The notes under the pieces: model-generated
Seen by the model: only the letters and a program-made list of their open reading frames with translations
The model's database searches: none
What the model was told of the DNA's origin: nothing
Origin: Photorhabdus akhurstii
GTDB lineage: Bacteria; Pseudomonadota; Gammaproteobacteria; Enterobacterales; Enterobacteriaceae
Assembly (NCBI RefSeq): GCF_018448925.1
Contig: NZ_RCWE01000007.1
Coordinates: forward strand, 1-64,000
Reading direction: 5' to 3'
Length of the DNA stretch: 64,000 bases
Program-made: the position numbers and the translations under genes
Shown here: positions 52,620 through 62,308 of the stretch, piece by piece
Layout of the letters: every line of letters starts with the position of its first letter
Position numbering within the stretch: position 1 is the first letter of the stretch

Positions 52620-53828
52620 ATGAACCCACTGACAGCTATCGGCAAAGATGTCTCCTCCCTCCCAACGTCGTCTCCCGCAAAAGCAGACGCAGATTTGCAA
52701 CGCCGTTTCGAGCAAGCTATCACCTCTCATGCCGCCAACACGCGCCAGTCAGCCACACGGCGGACGGAACAACCGTTAACTAACACAACAACGTTAACTA
52801 ATACAACAACGTTAACTAACACAACAAATAGTAAAACAGCGGATCGGCATGCTACACATGACTCAGATGAGGAGCTTCCACTATTCGATTCTCCCCAACC
52901 GGTAATTGATGATCCGCGCAAGCAAGCCTTACCATTGACAGTCCATGACATGCCTGCGCCACCTCAAAATCAGAAAAAAAATTTATCGACCTCTGTTCAT
53001 CGCCTTAGTGAGATCGCTAGCGAGATACAAGAGTCTCTGTCAGCACCTGGAATCCCAACGCATCAGCCAAACCTGAACGTCTTGTCTGATTCTGGCCTGA
53101 AACCGGTTGATATCACTGTGACTGGCCACCCTGACGCAACAATGACGCCTGTACAGCAAGACGCAAACGATGAACTGGCATATCATGCAGTGATGCAGAC
53201 AGCGCCTGGCCAATCTCCATCTCAGCCAGACACACAACGCGGTGCTACTCCTCACCAACAAACAGATCCGACTTTACCTATACCTGCTCGCTATACCAAC
53301 GAAAGCAACATCACGGAAAAAAAAGCGTTGGATGAAATCGAGACCTACCATTTGTTGGCATCAAAACCAAAAAAGTCTGACTCTCAATCCTCTCACTCCG
53401 GCGGATCAGATGGACAAACACCTCTCTTGCCACAAACACAACTCCTGCCGGGGGAACGTATCCTCGCCGCAATGCAAGCAACTTCAACCATATCTCCCCT
53501 TTTGGAAGCATTGATCGACAAACTGAGTGTGGAGATCAGTATCGAACTCACCCAGCAATCGCGTCCGGCCACATTACATTTGACACTTCCTAGTCTGGGG
53601 GCGCTTGAGATCCAACTCACTAATGAGCATGGCAAACTTCAAATAGAGATTTTGGCGAATCCCGCAGCTCAACAACTCCTGAAACAGGCACGCTTTGAAT
53701 TGATTGAACGTTTACAACTTCTTTACCCAACACAAACTGTCGAACTCTCTCTTCCGCCTCAAACGGATAGTGAACACGGATCACGTCAACGTCGCAGCGT
53801 ATATGAAGAATGGAAAAAAGATGCATGA
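52620..53828 (+). CDS. sctP: SctP (YscP) needle-length ruler
   Basis: The 402-residue protein has a long low-complexity, Pro/Thr/Gln-rich ruler part (about residues 30-270). A folded C-terminal switch domain follows (EISIELTQQSRPATLHLTLP, then SLGALEIQLTNEHGKLQIEI, then YPTQTVELSLPP). SctP sets needle length and triggers substrate switching with SctU. An 18-base tandem repeat (about three copies, 52772-52826) encodes TLTNTT units, so ruler length could vary between strains. Confidence 0.9.
   Translation: MNPLTAIGKDVSSLPTSSPAKADADLQRRFEQAITSHAANTRQSATRRTEQPLTNTTTLTNTTTLTNTTNSKTADRHATHDSDEELPLFDSPQPVIDDPRKQALPLTVHDMPAPPQNQKKNLSTSVHRLSEIASEIQESLSAPGIPTHQPNLNVLSDSGLKPVDITVTGHPDATMTPVQQDANDELAYHAVMQTAPGQSPSQPDTQRGATPHQQTDPTLPIPARYTNESNITEKKALDEIETYHLLASKPKKSDSQSSHSGGSDGQTPLLPQTQLLPGERILAAMQATSTISPLLEALIDKLSVEISIELTQQSRPATLHLTLPSLGALEIQLTNEHGKLQIEILANPAAQQLLKQARFELIERLQLLYPTQTVELSLPPQTDSEHGSRQRRSVYEEWKKDA
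52772..52826 (+). repeat. 18-base tandem repeat inside sctP
   Basis: Three near-identical copies of AACGTTAACTAACACAAC, with small changes in the first and second. The unit is a multiple of three, so copy-number change would keep the frame. Confidence 0.8.
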
Positions 53829-54754
53829 ATGACCTAACCCTATCCAAAGTTTCATTAGAAGAATTAACGCTGCATCAGACCCTGAGTCGCCACCAGCAAC
53901 AATTTAGTTGGGATAATAGCCATCTCTCGCTGGATGTGGCCCCCCCTCCCCAAACGTTGGACAGGGTATTGATCGCCCATTGGCAGGGACAAACTTTTTC
54001 CTTTTACTGCCATGCAGCCGAGCTAGCATTGTGGCTCGCTCCTGATCTACAACAAGCGGATCTCACCTCGCTCCCTCAAGATCTGCTGCTGGCACTGCTG
54101 GAATATCAGAGCAAAGTGCTACCCACTCTGTCATGGTCAGCACTGCATACCACGTCGAAACGCCCTTTGTCAGCTTGTTTACAATTACGCCTTGAACGGC
54201 CGGGGGCCACATTGCCGCTCTGGTTACCAGAGCCATCCCCTTTAATTGCTATATTGCCAGAACGTCAACCTGGCGAGCGCCTGTCCATTCCATTACGACT
54301 TTCTCTGCAATGGGGGGCAATAACCCTGACTTTAGATGCGTTTCGCACCCTGGAATCAGGGGATATGCTGCTACTGCCCCCACAGCAACAACCAGACGCC
54401 CCTTTATTAGCGTATCTGGAAGGACGCCCTTGGGCCTACTTTAAATCCCATGACCATAAACTGGAGTTAATCACTATGCACACCCCCTCCTCTGACAATT
54501 CTGACGACACTCTGCCAGTAACGGACTTAAACGACCTAGAGGTTCATGTCAGTTTCGAAGTGGGTCGTCAGACCTTGGATCTACAAACACTCACCAGCCT
54601 GCAACCCGGTTCATTACTCGATCTTGGCGTTCCCTCAGATGGTGTAGTACGTATTCTTGTCAATCAGAAATGCCTGGGTTCAGGGCGATTGGTCGATATT
54701 GAGGGGCGTCTGGGAGTAAGAATCGAACATCTCTCCGTGGAGAAACAATCATGA
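53825..54754 (+). CDS. sctQ: SctQ (YscQ) cytoplasmic sorting-platform protein
   Basis: The 309-residue protein ends in a SpoA domain (DLNDLEVHVSFEVGRQTLDL, then SLLDLGVPSDGVVRILVNQK, then RLVDIEGRLGVRIEHL). A first SpoA-like region lies around residues 150-210. ATG 53825 overlaps the sctP stop (ATGA). Met218 with its own GGAG ribosome site begins a second product, SctQ-C. SctQ forms pods of the sorting platform. Confidence 0.92.
   Translation: MNDLTLSKVSLEELTLHQTLSRHQQQFSWDNSHLSLDVAPPPQTLDRVLIAHWQGQTFSFYCHAAELALWLAPDLQQADLTSLPQDLLLALLEYQSKVLPTLSWSALHTTSKRPLSACLQLRLERPGATLPLWLPEPSPLIAILPERQPGERLSIPLRLSLQWGAITLTLDAFRTLESGDMLLLPPQQQPDAPLLAYLEGRPWAYFKSHDHKLELITMHTPSSDNSDDTLPVTDLNDLEVHVSFEVGRQTLDLQTLTSLQPGSLLDLGVPSDGVVRILVNQKCLGSGRLVDIEGRLGVRIEHLSVEKQS
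54476..54754 (+). CDS. SctQ-C, product of an internal start in sctQ
   Basis: ATG 54476 is codon 218 of sctQ and has GGAG at 54463-54466, nine bases upstream. The 92-residue product would be just the C-terminal SpoA domain. Yersinia YscQ has an internal start at the same codon number, and its short product is needed for secretion there. Confidence 0.75.
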   Translation: MHTPSSDNSDDTLPVTDLNDLEVHVSFEVGRQTLDLQTLTSLQPGSLLDLGVPSDGVVRILVNQKCLGSGRLVDIEGRLGVRIEHLSVEKQS

Positions 54755-55404
54755 TCCAGTTACCAAACGAATTGGATCTCATCATCGGTCTGGCTTTGCT
54801 GGCTCTGCTTCCCTTTATTGCGGTGATGGCGACCTCTTTTCTCAAACTGGCCGTGGTATTTTCCTTACTGCGTAACGCGTTGGGCGTACAGCAGATCCCA
54901 CCTAACATGGCAATGTATGGATTAGCCATTATCCTCACTATCTATGTGATGGCTCCGGTGGGTTTCGCCACTCAAGATTACCTGCGTCAAAATGAAGTTT
55001 CATTCAGCAACGCACAATCAGTAGAGAAATTTGTGGAAGAGGGTCTGACGCCTTACCGAAACTTTCTTAAACAGCATATTAAGCCCAGTGAACGTACTTT
55101 TTTTATCGACAGTACCCGACAAATTTGGCCAAGCCAGTATGCAGATCGGCTAGAACCAGACAGCTTGTTGATACTGTTACCCTCCTTTACAGTCAGTGAA
55201 TTAACCCGAGCTTTTGAAATCGGGTTTCTGCTTTATCTGCCGTTTATTGCAATCGATCTCATTATTTCTAACATTCTGCTCGCAATGGGAATGATGATGG
55301 TTTCTCCAATGACTATCTCTCTTCCTTTCAAGTTACTGTTATTTGTCCTGCTTGATGGCTGGACACGCCTGACACACGGCCTTGTTATCAGTTACGGAGA
55401 TTGA
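54751..55404 (+). CDS. sctR: SctR (YscR) export-apparatus protein
   Basis: The 217-residue FliP-family membrane protein reads ATSFLKLAVVFSLLRNALGV, then QQIPPNMAMYGLAIILTIYV, then DLIISNILLAMGMMMVSPMT, with four membrane helices. It forms the SctRST core of the export pore. It overlaps sctQ by four bases. Confidence 0.95.
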   Translation: MIQLPNELDLIIGLALLALLPFIAVMATSFLKLAVVFSLLRNALGVQQIPPNMAMYGLAIILTIYVMAPVGFATQDYLRQNEVSFSNAQSVEKFVEEGLTPYRNFLKQHIKPSERTFFIDSTRQIWPSQYADRLEPDSLLILLPSFTVSELTRAFEIGFLLYLPFIAIDLIISNILLAMGMMMVSPMTISLPFKLLLFVLLDGWTRLTHGLVISYGD

Positions 55405-55406
55405 AT

Positions 55407-55673
55407 ATGAGTAATGCTGATATTTTGCATTTCACCAGCCAATCGCTCTGGTTAGTGTTAATCCTTTCCCTGCCTCCGGTACTCATGGCTGCGGCAGTGG
55501 GAACATTAGTCTCGCTAATCCAAGCACTCACCCAAATACAAGAACAAACATTGGGTTTTGTTATTAAATTAATCGCGGTCGTTATCACCTTGTTCGCGAC
55601 AGCTACATGGCTTGGCAACGAACTCTATAGCTTTGCCAACATGACCTTTCTTAAGGTGCCGCTGATCAAATGA
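55407..55673 (+). CDS. sctS: SctS (YscS) export-apparatus protein
   Basis: The 88-residue FliQ-family protein has two membrane helices (LWLVLILSLPPVLMAAAVGT and LGFVIKLIAVVITLFATATW). ATG 55407 has GGAG seven bases upstream; a TTG at 55401 would extend it by two residues. Between sctR and sctT. Confidence 0.94.
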   Translation: MSNADILHFTSQSLWLVLILSLPPVLMAAAVGTLVSLIQALTQIQEQTLGFVIKLIAVVITLFATATWLGNELYSFANMTFLKVPLIK

Positions 55674-56458
55674 CCCTACCAGAGCTCCAGCAGCAAATGC
55701 TGGCTTATACCCTGCTATTACCGCGCATCATGAGCTGCTTTGTGATATTCCCTGTGCTCAGCAAACAGATGCTAGGTGGTGGGTTAATCCGCAACGGCGT
55801 GGCTTGTTCACTGGCCCTCTATGCTTACCCAACTGTAGCCGGTAACCCACTGCCCACATTAGGTAGCCTGGAGTTGACGCTGTTACTCGGTAAAGAAGTC
55901 CTGCTTGGTTTGCTCATTGGCTTTATCGCTTCTATTCCATTTTGGGCGATGGAAGCCACCGGTTTTATTATAGATAACCAACGGGGAGCAACAATGGCGT
56001 CAGTGCTTAACCCTTCCTTGGGAAGTCAAACCTCACCCACAGGTCTGTTATTAACTCAAACGCTAATCACACTCTTTTTCTCCGGCGGCGCTTTTCTTAG
56101 CCTACTTGGCGCTCTCTTTCAGAGCTATAACAGTTGGCCGGTAACGCAGTTCTTCCCCCAAATTACCAACCAATGGCTCCATTTTTTCTACGGCCAGTTT
56201 AGTTATTTGCTGCAACTCTGCGCCCTGATGGCCGCCCCTTTGTTAATTGCCATGTTTCTGGCTGAGTTCGGGTTAGCACTGATTAGCCGCTTCGCTCCTT
56301 CTCTTAACGTTTTCGTGTTGGCAATGCCAATCAAAAGCGCAATTGCCAGCCTGCTACTGGTTATCTATATCCAGTTATTGATGCATCACGCCTATGATAA
56401 GGTGCTGTTAATTCTCTCCCCGGTACGCATGTTAATCCCTATTCTGGAGGCGCCATGA
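55670..56458 (+). CDS. sctT: SctT (YscT) export-apparatus protein
   Basis: The 262-residue FliR-family protein has six to eight membrane segments (LLPRIMSCFVIFPVLSKQML, then EVLLGLLIGFIASIPFWAME, then IDNQRGATMASVLNPSLGSQ). It completes the SctRST assembly. Overlaps of four bases join it to sctS and sctU. Confidence 0.94.
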   Translation: MTLPELQQQMLAYTLLLPRIMSCFVIFPVLSKQMLGGGLIRNGVACSLALYAYPTVAGNPLPTLGSLELTLLLGKEVLLGLLIGFIASIPFWAMEATGFIIDNQRGATMASVLNPSLGSQTSPTGLLLTQTLITLFFSGGAFLSLLGALFQSYNSWPVTQFFPQITNQWLHFFYGQFSYLLQLCALMAAPLLIAMFLAEFGLALISRFAPSLNVFVLAMPIKSAIASLLLVIYIQLLMHHAYDKVLLILSPVRMLIPILEAP

Positions 56459-57510
56459 GTGGAGAAAAGACTGAAAAGCCTACCCCCAAGAAACTCAGAG
56501 ATGCCCGGAAGAAAGGCCAAGTAACCAAGAGTAACGAAGTCGTCTCTACCTCCTTAATCTTGGGGCTAATCGGCATGATGATGGTCATGTCTGAATACTA
56601 TTTGGAGCATCTGAGTAAACTGATGCTAATCCCGGCTAATCTGCTAGATAAACCCTTTCCCCAAGCCTTAAACCATGTGGTTGAAAACTTGATGCAGGAG
56701 CTGGTCTACCTCTGCTTGCCAATTCTGAGCGTTTCCGCTTTGCTATCGCTGGCTTCACACTTCGCCCAATACGGTTTTCTACTGAGTGGACATTCCATCA
56801 AACCTGATATTAAAAAGATCAATCCTGTTGAAGGCGCTAAAAGAATCTTCTCTATCAAGAGTCTGGTGGAATTCATCAAATCAATACTTAAAGTGGGGCT
56901 GCTCTGTACCTTGGTTTGGGTGACTTTGGCTGGCAACCTACAGGCGTTACTCTACCTACCAGAGTGTGGGGAAAAATGCATCACCCCTGTACTGGGAATG
57001 ATGTTAACCCAGTTAATGACCGTGTGTGGCATTGGATTTATCGTGATCTCTATCGCTGATTATGCTTTCGAACACTACCAACATATTAAGCAGCTTAGAA
57101 TGAGCAAAGACGAGATCAAACGGGAATACAAAGAGAGTGAAGGCAGCCCAGAGATCAAAAGTAAGCGACGTCAATTTCATCAAGAATTACAGTCGAGCAA
57201 TATGCGTGCTAGCGTCAAGAACTCATCAGTGATCGTCGCCAACCCAACTCACATTGCAGTGGGTATCCGTTACAAGAAAGGGGAAACACCATTACCCCTT
57301 ATCACGCTCAAGTTCACCGATGCTCAGGCCCTACAAGTTCGACGTATTGCCGAAGAGGAAGGTATTCCGGTGTTACAACGTATTCCTCTGGCCCGGGCGC
57401 TTTATCAGGATGGCCTAATCGACCACTATATTCCTGCCGATCTTATCCAAGCTACCGCAGAAGTTTTACGCTGGCTAGAACAGTGGCAGGATCGTGCTCC
57501 TGAGCCGTAA
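56455..57510 (+). CDS. sctU: SctU (YscU) autocleaving substrate-switch protein
   Basis: The 351-residue FlhB-family protein starts SGEKTEKPTPKKLRDARKKG. It has four membrane helices and the cytoplasmic autoprotease motif NPTH at residues 263-266, the same numbering as Yersinia YscU. Cleavage between Asn and Pro allows the change from needle to translocator export. It is the last gene of the operon. Confidence 0.95.
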   Translation: MSGEKTEKPTPKKLRDARKKGQVTKSNEVVSTSLILGLIGMMMVMSEYYLEHLSKLMLIPANLLDKPFPQALNHVVENLMQELVYLCLPILSVSALLSLASHFAQYGFLLSGHSIKPDIKKINPVEGAKRIFSIKSLVEFIKSILKVGLLCTLVWVTLAGNLQALLYLPECGEKCITPVLGMMLTQLMTVCGIGFIVISIADYAFEHYQHIKQLRMSKDEIKREYKESEGSPEIKSKRRQFHQELQSSNMRASVKNSSVIVANPTHIAVGIRYKKGETPLPLITLKFTDAQALQVRRIAEEEGIPVLQRIPLARALYQDGLIDHYIPADLIQATAEVLRWLEQWQDRAPEP

Positions 57511-58263
57511 CCTATTCCCAAATAGCGTTTTTTGAAAGCGAAACTACATATATGACTGAGCATTGACATTCAAGACACCTCGCCAATGCTCAATATAAAC
57601 GAAATATAATGCAGATTCGTTTCTCAATTATTACGATTAAATTACATAATAACAACAAATTTAATATAAATAAAAATTACTGCTAATAAACCAACATTTC
57701 TTAAACAATATTATCATAAACAATCCAATTCAGTTCGGTTGATTTTACCTTTTTATCGATTGATCAAATCGTTGAAACCAGATTGAATTTATTATTAAGT
57801 AATTTATATTACATATAGCCATTTGGGTTTCACTTTGCGCTGACTTCTATACCTGTTAATCCGTTAATATTACTCTAGTCATTACAATTATTAACGTATT
57901 CTAAACCATTAATACATTGTCTGAATAAAAGGAGATAACTATCAATATCAGTCAGGAAAAAAGGCCCAGTTTATGATTAAAAGTGCGAAATCTATCGGCA
58001 ATGGTTATCGTATAAAAATTTGATCGCTTTTTACTCTTCGTTTATAAAACGTGAGAATAATTCGGTATTCGGGCCAAAGAACATAAATAGGCCCACTAGC
58101 AAAAATCATTTTAATTAAAAGGTGCTATAGTTAACCATCAGGTTAAATACATAAACTATTCTTTCTGTCTATTTCAGGCAGCGAAAACGAAGAAAATATC
58201 TATTAATAATAATAATGTGATTTGTATTTTTAAGACATACACCAACAGATCCAGGACAATAGA
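57511..58263. other. 753-base gap between sctU and exsA
   Basis: The gap is AT-rich with no gene I can support. A 16-codon frame at 57973-58023 (MIKSAKSIGNGYRIKI) has only a weak ribosome site. I found no ExsA-like site with the 35-base spacing here, so exsA may have an independent promoter. Confidence 0.55.
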
Positions 58264-59082
58264 ATGAACGGCATCACAACATCAGGGAAGGGAATGGATA
58301 TCTCGCTATTCCAACGTAGCATGCCTGCCTTTAACGTTATAGAACATCCTCAGGAAGGGATATATATCCTACTCGAAGGTGAAATGACATGGCAGGACAG
58401 TACCAATACCTACGATATCTCCCACAACGAACTGCTTTTTGTTCGTCGTGGCAGTTATGCAGCAAAAACGCGTAGTGATACCTGTAAGCTACTCTGGTTG
58501 CCTCTGAGCACCGCTTTTCTCCACGGTTTTTTGCAACGTTTTGGCACTCTGCTCAGTGAGGTCGAGCGGCACAATATGCCAACACCCGAATTAATTGCAT
58601 TTACCTCATCGCCTCTGTTATCTCAAAGTATAAATGGGCTGGTCGATTTACTGGCTCATGATTACCCCACAGCGTTGGGTCAACTCAGAACAGAAGAGTT
58701 GTTATTGCTATTAGCATTTGGAGAACAAGGCACTTTGCTCATGTCAGTATTACGACAATTGAGCAACCGCCAAGTGGAACGTTTGCAGAGTTTTATGGAA
58801 AACCACTACCTTAAGGAGTGGAAACTCAGTGAGTTCGCTAAAGAATTTGGTATGGGATTAACCACCTTCAAAGAGTTGTTCCGTTCGGTATACGGAATAT
58901 CACCACGCGCCTGGATCAGTGAACGCCGCATTCTTTATGCACACCAACTACTACTCAACAGTGAGATGAGTATTGTTGATATCTCAATGGAAGCTGGATT
59001 CTCCAGCCAATCTTACTTTACTCAAAGCTATCGAAGACGCTTTGATTGCACCCCCAGTCGGGCCAGGTATGGCAAAGAGTAA
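58264..59082 (+). CDS. exsA: ExsA/LcrF-type AraC-family activator of the T3S locus
   Basis: The 272-residue protein has an N-terminal ligand/dimer domain that binds ExsD in Pseudomonas. The two-HTH AraC domain spans about residues 170-265 (WKLSEFAKEFGMGLTTFKEL, then YGISPRAWISERRILYAHQL, then MSIVDISMEAGFSSQSYFTQ, SYRRRFDCTPSRARYG). It should bind the A-tract/GRCY/TG sites found before sctN, sctW, exsD, lcrG and exsC. It stands alone between sctU and exsD. Confidence 0.93.
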   Translation: MNGITTSGKGMDISLFQRSMPAFNVIEHPQEGIYILLEGEMTWQDSTNTYDISHNELLFVRRGSYAAKTRSDTCKLLWLPLSTAFLHGFLQRFGTLLSEVERHNMPTPELIAFTSSPLLSQSINGLVDLLAHDYPTALGQLRTEELLLLLAFGEQGTLLMSVLRQLSNRQVERLQSFMENHYLKEWKLSEFAKEFGMGLTTFKELFRSVYGISPRAWISERRILYAHQLLLNSEMSIVDISMEAGFSSQSYFTQSYRRRFDCTPSRARYGKE

Positions 59083-59091
59083 CGATTGGCT

Positions 59092-59142
59092 AAAATAATC
59101 TGACGTTTTTTACAAGTTAACCATTGGCCTGACAGATAAAAT
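59092..59142 (+). promoter_or_regulatory. ExsA-like promoter of exsD-sctC-sctF operon
   Basis: AAAATAATCTGACG (59092-59105) gives the A-tract and GAC core, and a T-rich stretch and ACAAG take the place of YTGAYAK. TAAAAT at 59137-59142 begins 35 bases after the G of GAC, as at sctN and sctW. The second half of the site is weaker than at the other promoters. Confidence 0.55.
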
Positions 59143-59196
59143 AAGGCCATTCCTAATTTAATCGACAAGAGTGACTAGCAGCAAGATGAGCATAGC

Positions 59197-60033
59197 ATGA
59201 GCCAGCAAGACCATAATCAGACTCGAACCAGCATGTTTCTCGGCCGCAAGATCTCTGTCATGCAGTCGGGAATTCCACGCCGGGATCAGTTACTCGGAAA
59301 ATCATCGGCTATTCAGTATCAAAATAGCGACATTATTAATAGCCAACAGTTTATTTTATTACAACGCTTGCTACCCAGACATCTGCTGGAAAGCTTGATG
59401 AAGTCCGTCTGGTTTCGTAGACGGTTAAATTGTGGACAAGCTTTGCGGCGTGATGATCTACAACAGCTCATCAGAGCGGCGGCAGAACCGGAATGTGACT
59501 GGAATAAGGTATTGGGCGACCGCATAAACCTGGCTGACAGGCATCTTTTACAGCACTGGGTATTACAGCCGCTATTTGACTGGTGGCTCCGTTTGTTGGA
59601 GCCAGAGATAGATTTCTGGTTCACTGAATTTGAGCAGTTACAGATCCAAGAACGGCAATTGCGGGCTAAAGCGCATTTTTGGCAGCAGGTGGAAAGTGTC
59701 CCATCTCAATGCCGTAAACAACATCATCAAGAGGTTATATCTTTGCAAACAGCGCTTAACCAACGCAAACAACTATTAGAAAAATTGCTGTTGACAACGG
59801 AAACCCAAGCTCGCGAAGCATGGCCCAACTGGTTTACTGGGCTGGATGCACTCCAAGCTGGCGGCGACCTGACCGCTTTTACACCAGTTCCCGAAGCACT
59901 GTCATCCTGTTGGACGTGGTTAACCGCTTTAGAGCATGACAACGAGTCGGCCATTCACTTACAAAAATGGCTTTGTGCCCGTGTTCTGTGTCTGCCACAG
60001 GACAGTTTTTATTGGCAATCGACGACGACCTAA
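59197..60033 (+). CDS. exsD: ExsD-type anti-activator of ExsA
   Basis: The 278-residue protein aligns in order with Pseudomonas ExsD: FLGRKISVMQSG, then IINSQQFILLQRLLPRHLLE, GDRINLADRHLLQHWVLQPL, AWPNWFTGLDAL and the end LPQDSFYWQS. It binds ExsA and blocks activation until ExsC removes it. The position directly after exsA and before yscB-sctC is the Pseudomonas order. Its ribosome site is weak. Confidence 0.9.
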   Translation: MSQQDHNQTRTSMFLGRKISVMQSGIPRRDQLLGKSSAIQYQNSDIINSQQFILLQRLLPRHLLESLMKSVWFRRRLNCGQALRRDDLQQLIRAAAEPECDWNKVLGDRINLADRHLLQHWVLQPLFDWWLRLLEPEIDFWFTEFEQLQIQERQLRAKAHFWQQVESVPSQCRKQHHQEVISLQTALNQRKQLLEKLLLTTETQAREAWPNWFTGLDALQAGGDLTAFTPVPEALSSCWTWLTALEHDNESAIHLQKWLCARVLCLPQDSFYWQSTTT

Positions 60034-60047
60034 TTATTAGAGGAAAC

Positions 60048-60470
60048 ATGCAAACTCTACTCAATCATTTGGCCAGTCGCTTGGGCCAGAAGCCTTTCGT
60101 TTCCGATAGACAAGGGCATTACCATTTGCACATTGATAACTACAACCTGTTCCTTCGCCAACAGGGAACTGAACTTGTGTTATCCAGCCCGTTAAGCTGG
60201 CGCCATAACCCAAAAGATCCGTCAGGCGCAGAGTTACTGAAAACACTATTGCAGCAGGTCACACGTTGGGGACGCCATGCTCCCCACGCACTGACCTTGG
60301 ATGAATCAGAGAATCTTATTCTGGAGGCACGCCTTGACCTTGATAGTTTGGATGCTCAAATACTGGAACAGATGCTAACCATGCACGTCGATCTACTGGA
60401 ACAAGTTATGGCTTTATTGTCAGAAACCCAATCCTCCCCCCAATGGAAACAGGTAATATGGCAACCATGA
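60048..60470 (+). CDS. yscB: YscB-type chaperone of SctW
   Basis: The 140-residue class I chaperone starts [20 protein letters not shown]. It has the beta-core [20 protein letters not shown] and the helix [23 protein letters not shown] 60048 has AGAGGAAAC upstream; the longer frame from 59967 overlaps exsD and is not needed. With SycN it binds SctW. Confidence 0.88.
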   Translation: MQTLLNHLASRLGQKPFVSDRQGHYHLHIDNYNLFLRQQGTELVLSSPLSWRHNPKDPSGAELLKTLLQQVTRWGRHAPHALTLDESENLILEARLDLDSLDAQILEQMLTMHVDLLEQVMALLSETQSSPQWKQVIWQP

Positions 60471-62308
60471 AACAGTTCCAACGGTTATGCCGTTCCCTAC
60501 TGTTGTCGTTGAGCATCAGCGGCGTGATGATTCCCTCTGCTTATAGCCAAGATCTGGATTGGTTTCCTACGCCTTATAGCTATTTGGCAAAAGGAGAAAG
60601 CTTGCGGGATGTACTGGTTGATTTCGGCGCTAACTATGAAGCCTCAGTGGTTGTCAGTGACAAAGTGACCGATCAAGTTAACGGCCATTTTGAGCAGAAC
60701 ACTCCTCAGGAATTCCTGCAACATTTATCCTCTCTCTATAATCTGGTCTGGTATTACGACGGGAGCGTGCTGTATGTATTCAAAAACAGCGAAATACAAT
60801 CGCGCCTGCTTAAGCTTGAACAAACCAACGCAACGGAACTACAGCAGGCCCTAAAACGTTCAGGTATTTGGGAACCACGCTTTGGCTGGCGTCCTGATCC
60901 AGGCAATCAACTGGTTTACATATCAGGCCCTCCCCGTTATCTCGAACTGGTTGATCAAACCGCATCTGCGCTGGAACAGCAATCATTGCTGCGTAGCGAA
61001 AAAACCGGTGCCTTAACAGTGGAAATTTTCCCGCTTAAATACGCCTCAGTAGTCGATCGCAAGATTCAATATCGTGATACCAGCATTGAAGCACCTGGCG
61101 TAGCTACCATTCTCTCTCGTTTGCTCAGTGATACCAATGTGACCACTGTTACTGGTGAAGCGTCTTCTTCTACGGGAGGAAGCTACTCAAGCCGTGCGGT
61201 TGTACAGGCAGAACCCTCCCTCAATGCCATCATTGTACGGGATAACCCGGAAAGGATGCCCATGTATGCCCACTTGATCAACGTATTGGACAAACCTTCC
61301 GCCCGGATTGAAGTCGCCCTTTCCATTGTCGACATCGACGCAAACAACCTTTCAGAATTGGGAGTTGACTGGCAAGTCGGCATCAACACCGGGCCTCGTC
61401 ATATTATTGATATCACAACCTCCGCTGGGGAAAAAAAGGAGGGCAAGGAAAAAGGTGAAAGCATTGGTTCAGCCGCATTAGGTAGTCTGGTTGATCGCCG
61501 TGGTCTGGATTACTTGCTCGCCAAAATAACCTTACTAGAGAGTAAAGGAAGCGCTCAGGTGATTTCCCGCCCAACGCTTTTAACGCAGGAGAATACGCAA
61601 GCGGTCATTGACAACAATGAAACCTACTACGTGAAAGTGAATGGCGAACGGGTTGCGGAACTTAAAAGCCTGACCTATGGCACTATGCTACGCATGATCC
61701 CCAGAGTCATCCAAGTAGGAGATTCTCCCGAAATCAGTTTAGATCTGCATATTGAGGATGGTAACCAGAAACCTAATAGTTCAGGTCGGGATGGTATCCC
61801 GACTATCAGCCGAACCGTTGTCGATACCGTTGCCAGAGTTGGACATGGGCAAAGTCTGCTGATCGGCGGCATCTATCGCGACGAAATGAGTCAAATAACA
61901 CGTAAGGTGCCATTTTTAGGCGATATCCCCTATTTGGGCGTCTTGTTTCGCAATACCAGTGAGCAAGTTCGGCGATCAGTACGGCTATTCATTATTGAAC
62001 CACGTCTGATTGATAGTGGGATAGCCCATTATCTGGCTCTTGGCAACGGGCAAGATCTGCGTCCTGGATTACTGGCAACACAAGATATCTCTAATCATAG
62101 CTTATCGTTGAGTAAAGCTCTGGGGAGTGCGCAATGCCAGCCACTATCCTCGGCCCGTCAAGTACAAGAAACACTACGGCAAGCAGGTAAAAGCTCATTT
62201 TTAGACTCATGCCGAATGGGTAAAACTTACGGATGGCGAGTCATTGAGCAACAATGTTCACTGAAAGAAACCTGGTGTGTTCGTGTGCAAAATAAGGCGA
62301 ACAGATGA
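60458..62308 (+). CDS. sctC: SctC (YscC) outer-membrane secretin
   Basis: The 616-residue precursor has a signal peptide ([20 protein letters not shown], cleavage near AYSQ). N-terminal N0/N1/N3 domains follow ([20 protein letters not shown], then [18 protein letters not shown], then [19 protein letters not shown]). The secretin domain includes [20 protein letters not shown] and [20 protein letters not shown]. It forms the outer-membrane ring of the injectisome. ATG 60467 is an alternative start overlapping the yscB stop. Confidence 0.95.
   Translation: MATMKQFQRLCRSLLLSLSISGVMIPSAYSQDLDWFPTPYSYLAKGESLRDVLVDFGANYEASVVVSDKVTDQVNGHFEQNTPQEFLQHLSSLYNLVWYYDGSVLYVFKNSEIQSRLLKLEQTNATELQQALKRSGIWEPRFGWRPDPGNQLVYISGPPRYLELVDQTASALEQQSLLRSEKTGALTVEIFPLKYASVVDRKIQYRDTSIEAPGVATILSRLLSDTNVTTVTGEASSSTGGSYSSRAVVQAEPSLNAIIVRDNPERMPMYAHLINVLDKPSARIEVALSIVDIDANNLSELGVDWQVGINTGPRHIIDITTSAGEKKEGKEKGESIGSAALGSLVDRRGLDYLLAKITLLESKGSAQVISRPTLLTQENTQAVIDNNETYYVKVNGERVAELKSLTYGTMLRMIPRVIQVGDSPEISLDLHIEDGNQKPNSSGRDGIPTISRTVVDTVARVGHGQSLLIGGIYRDEMSQITRKVPFLGDIPYLGVLFRNTSEQVRRSVRLFIIEPRLIDSGIAHYLALGNGQDLRPGLLATQDISNHSLSLSKALGSAQCQPLSSARQVQETLRQAGKSSFLDSCRMGKTYGWRVIEQQCSLKETWCVRVQNKANR

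Noticed and set aside
57973-58023. 16-codon frame MIKSAKSIGNGYRIKI
   Set aside because: The ribosome site is weak and no relatives are known to me; it is too short to support as a gene.
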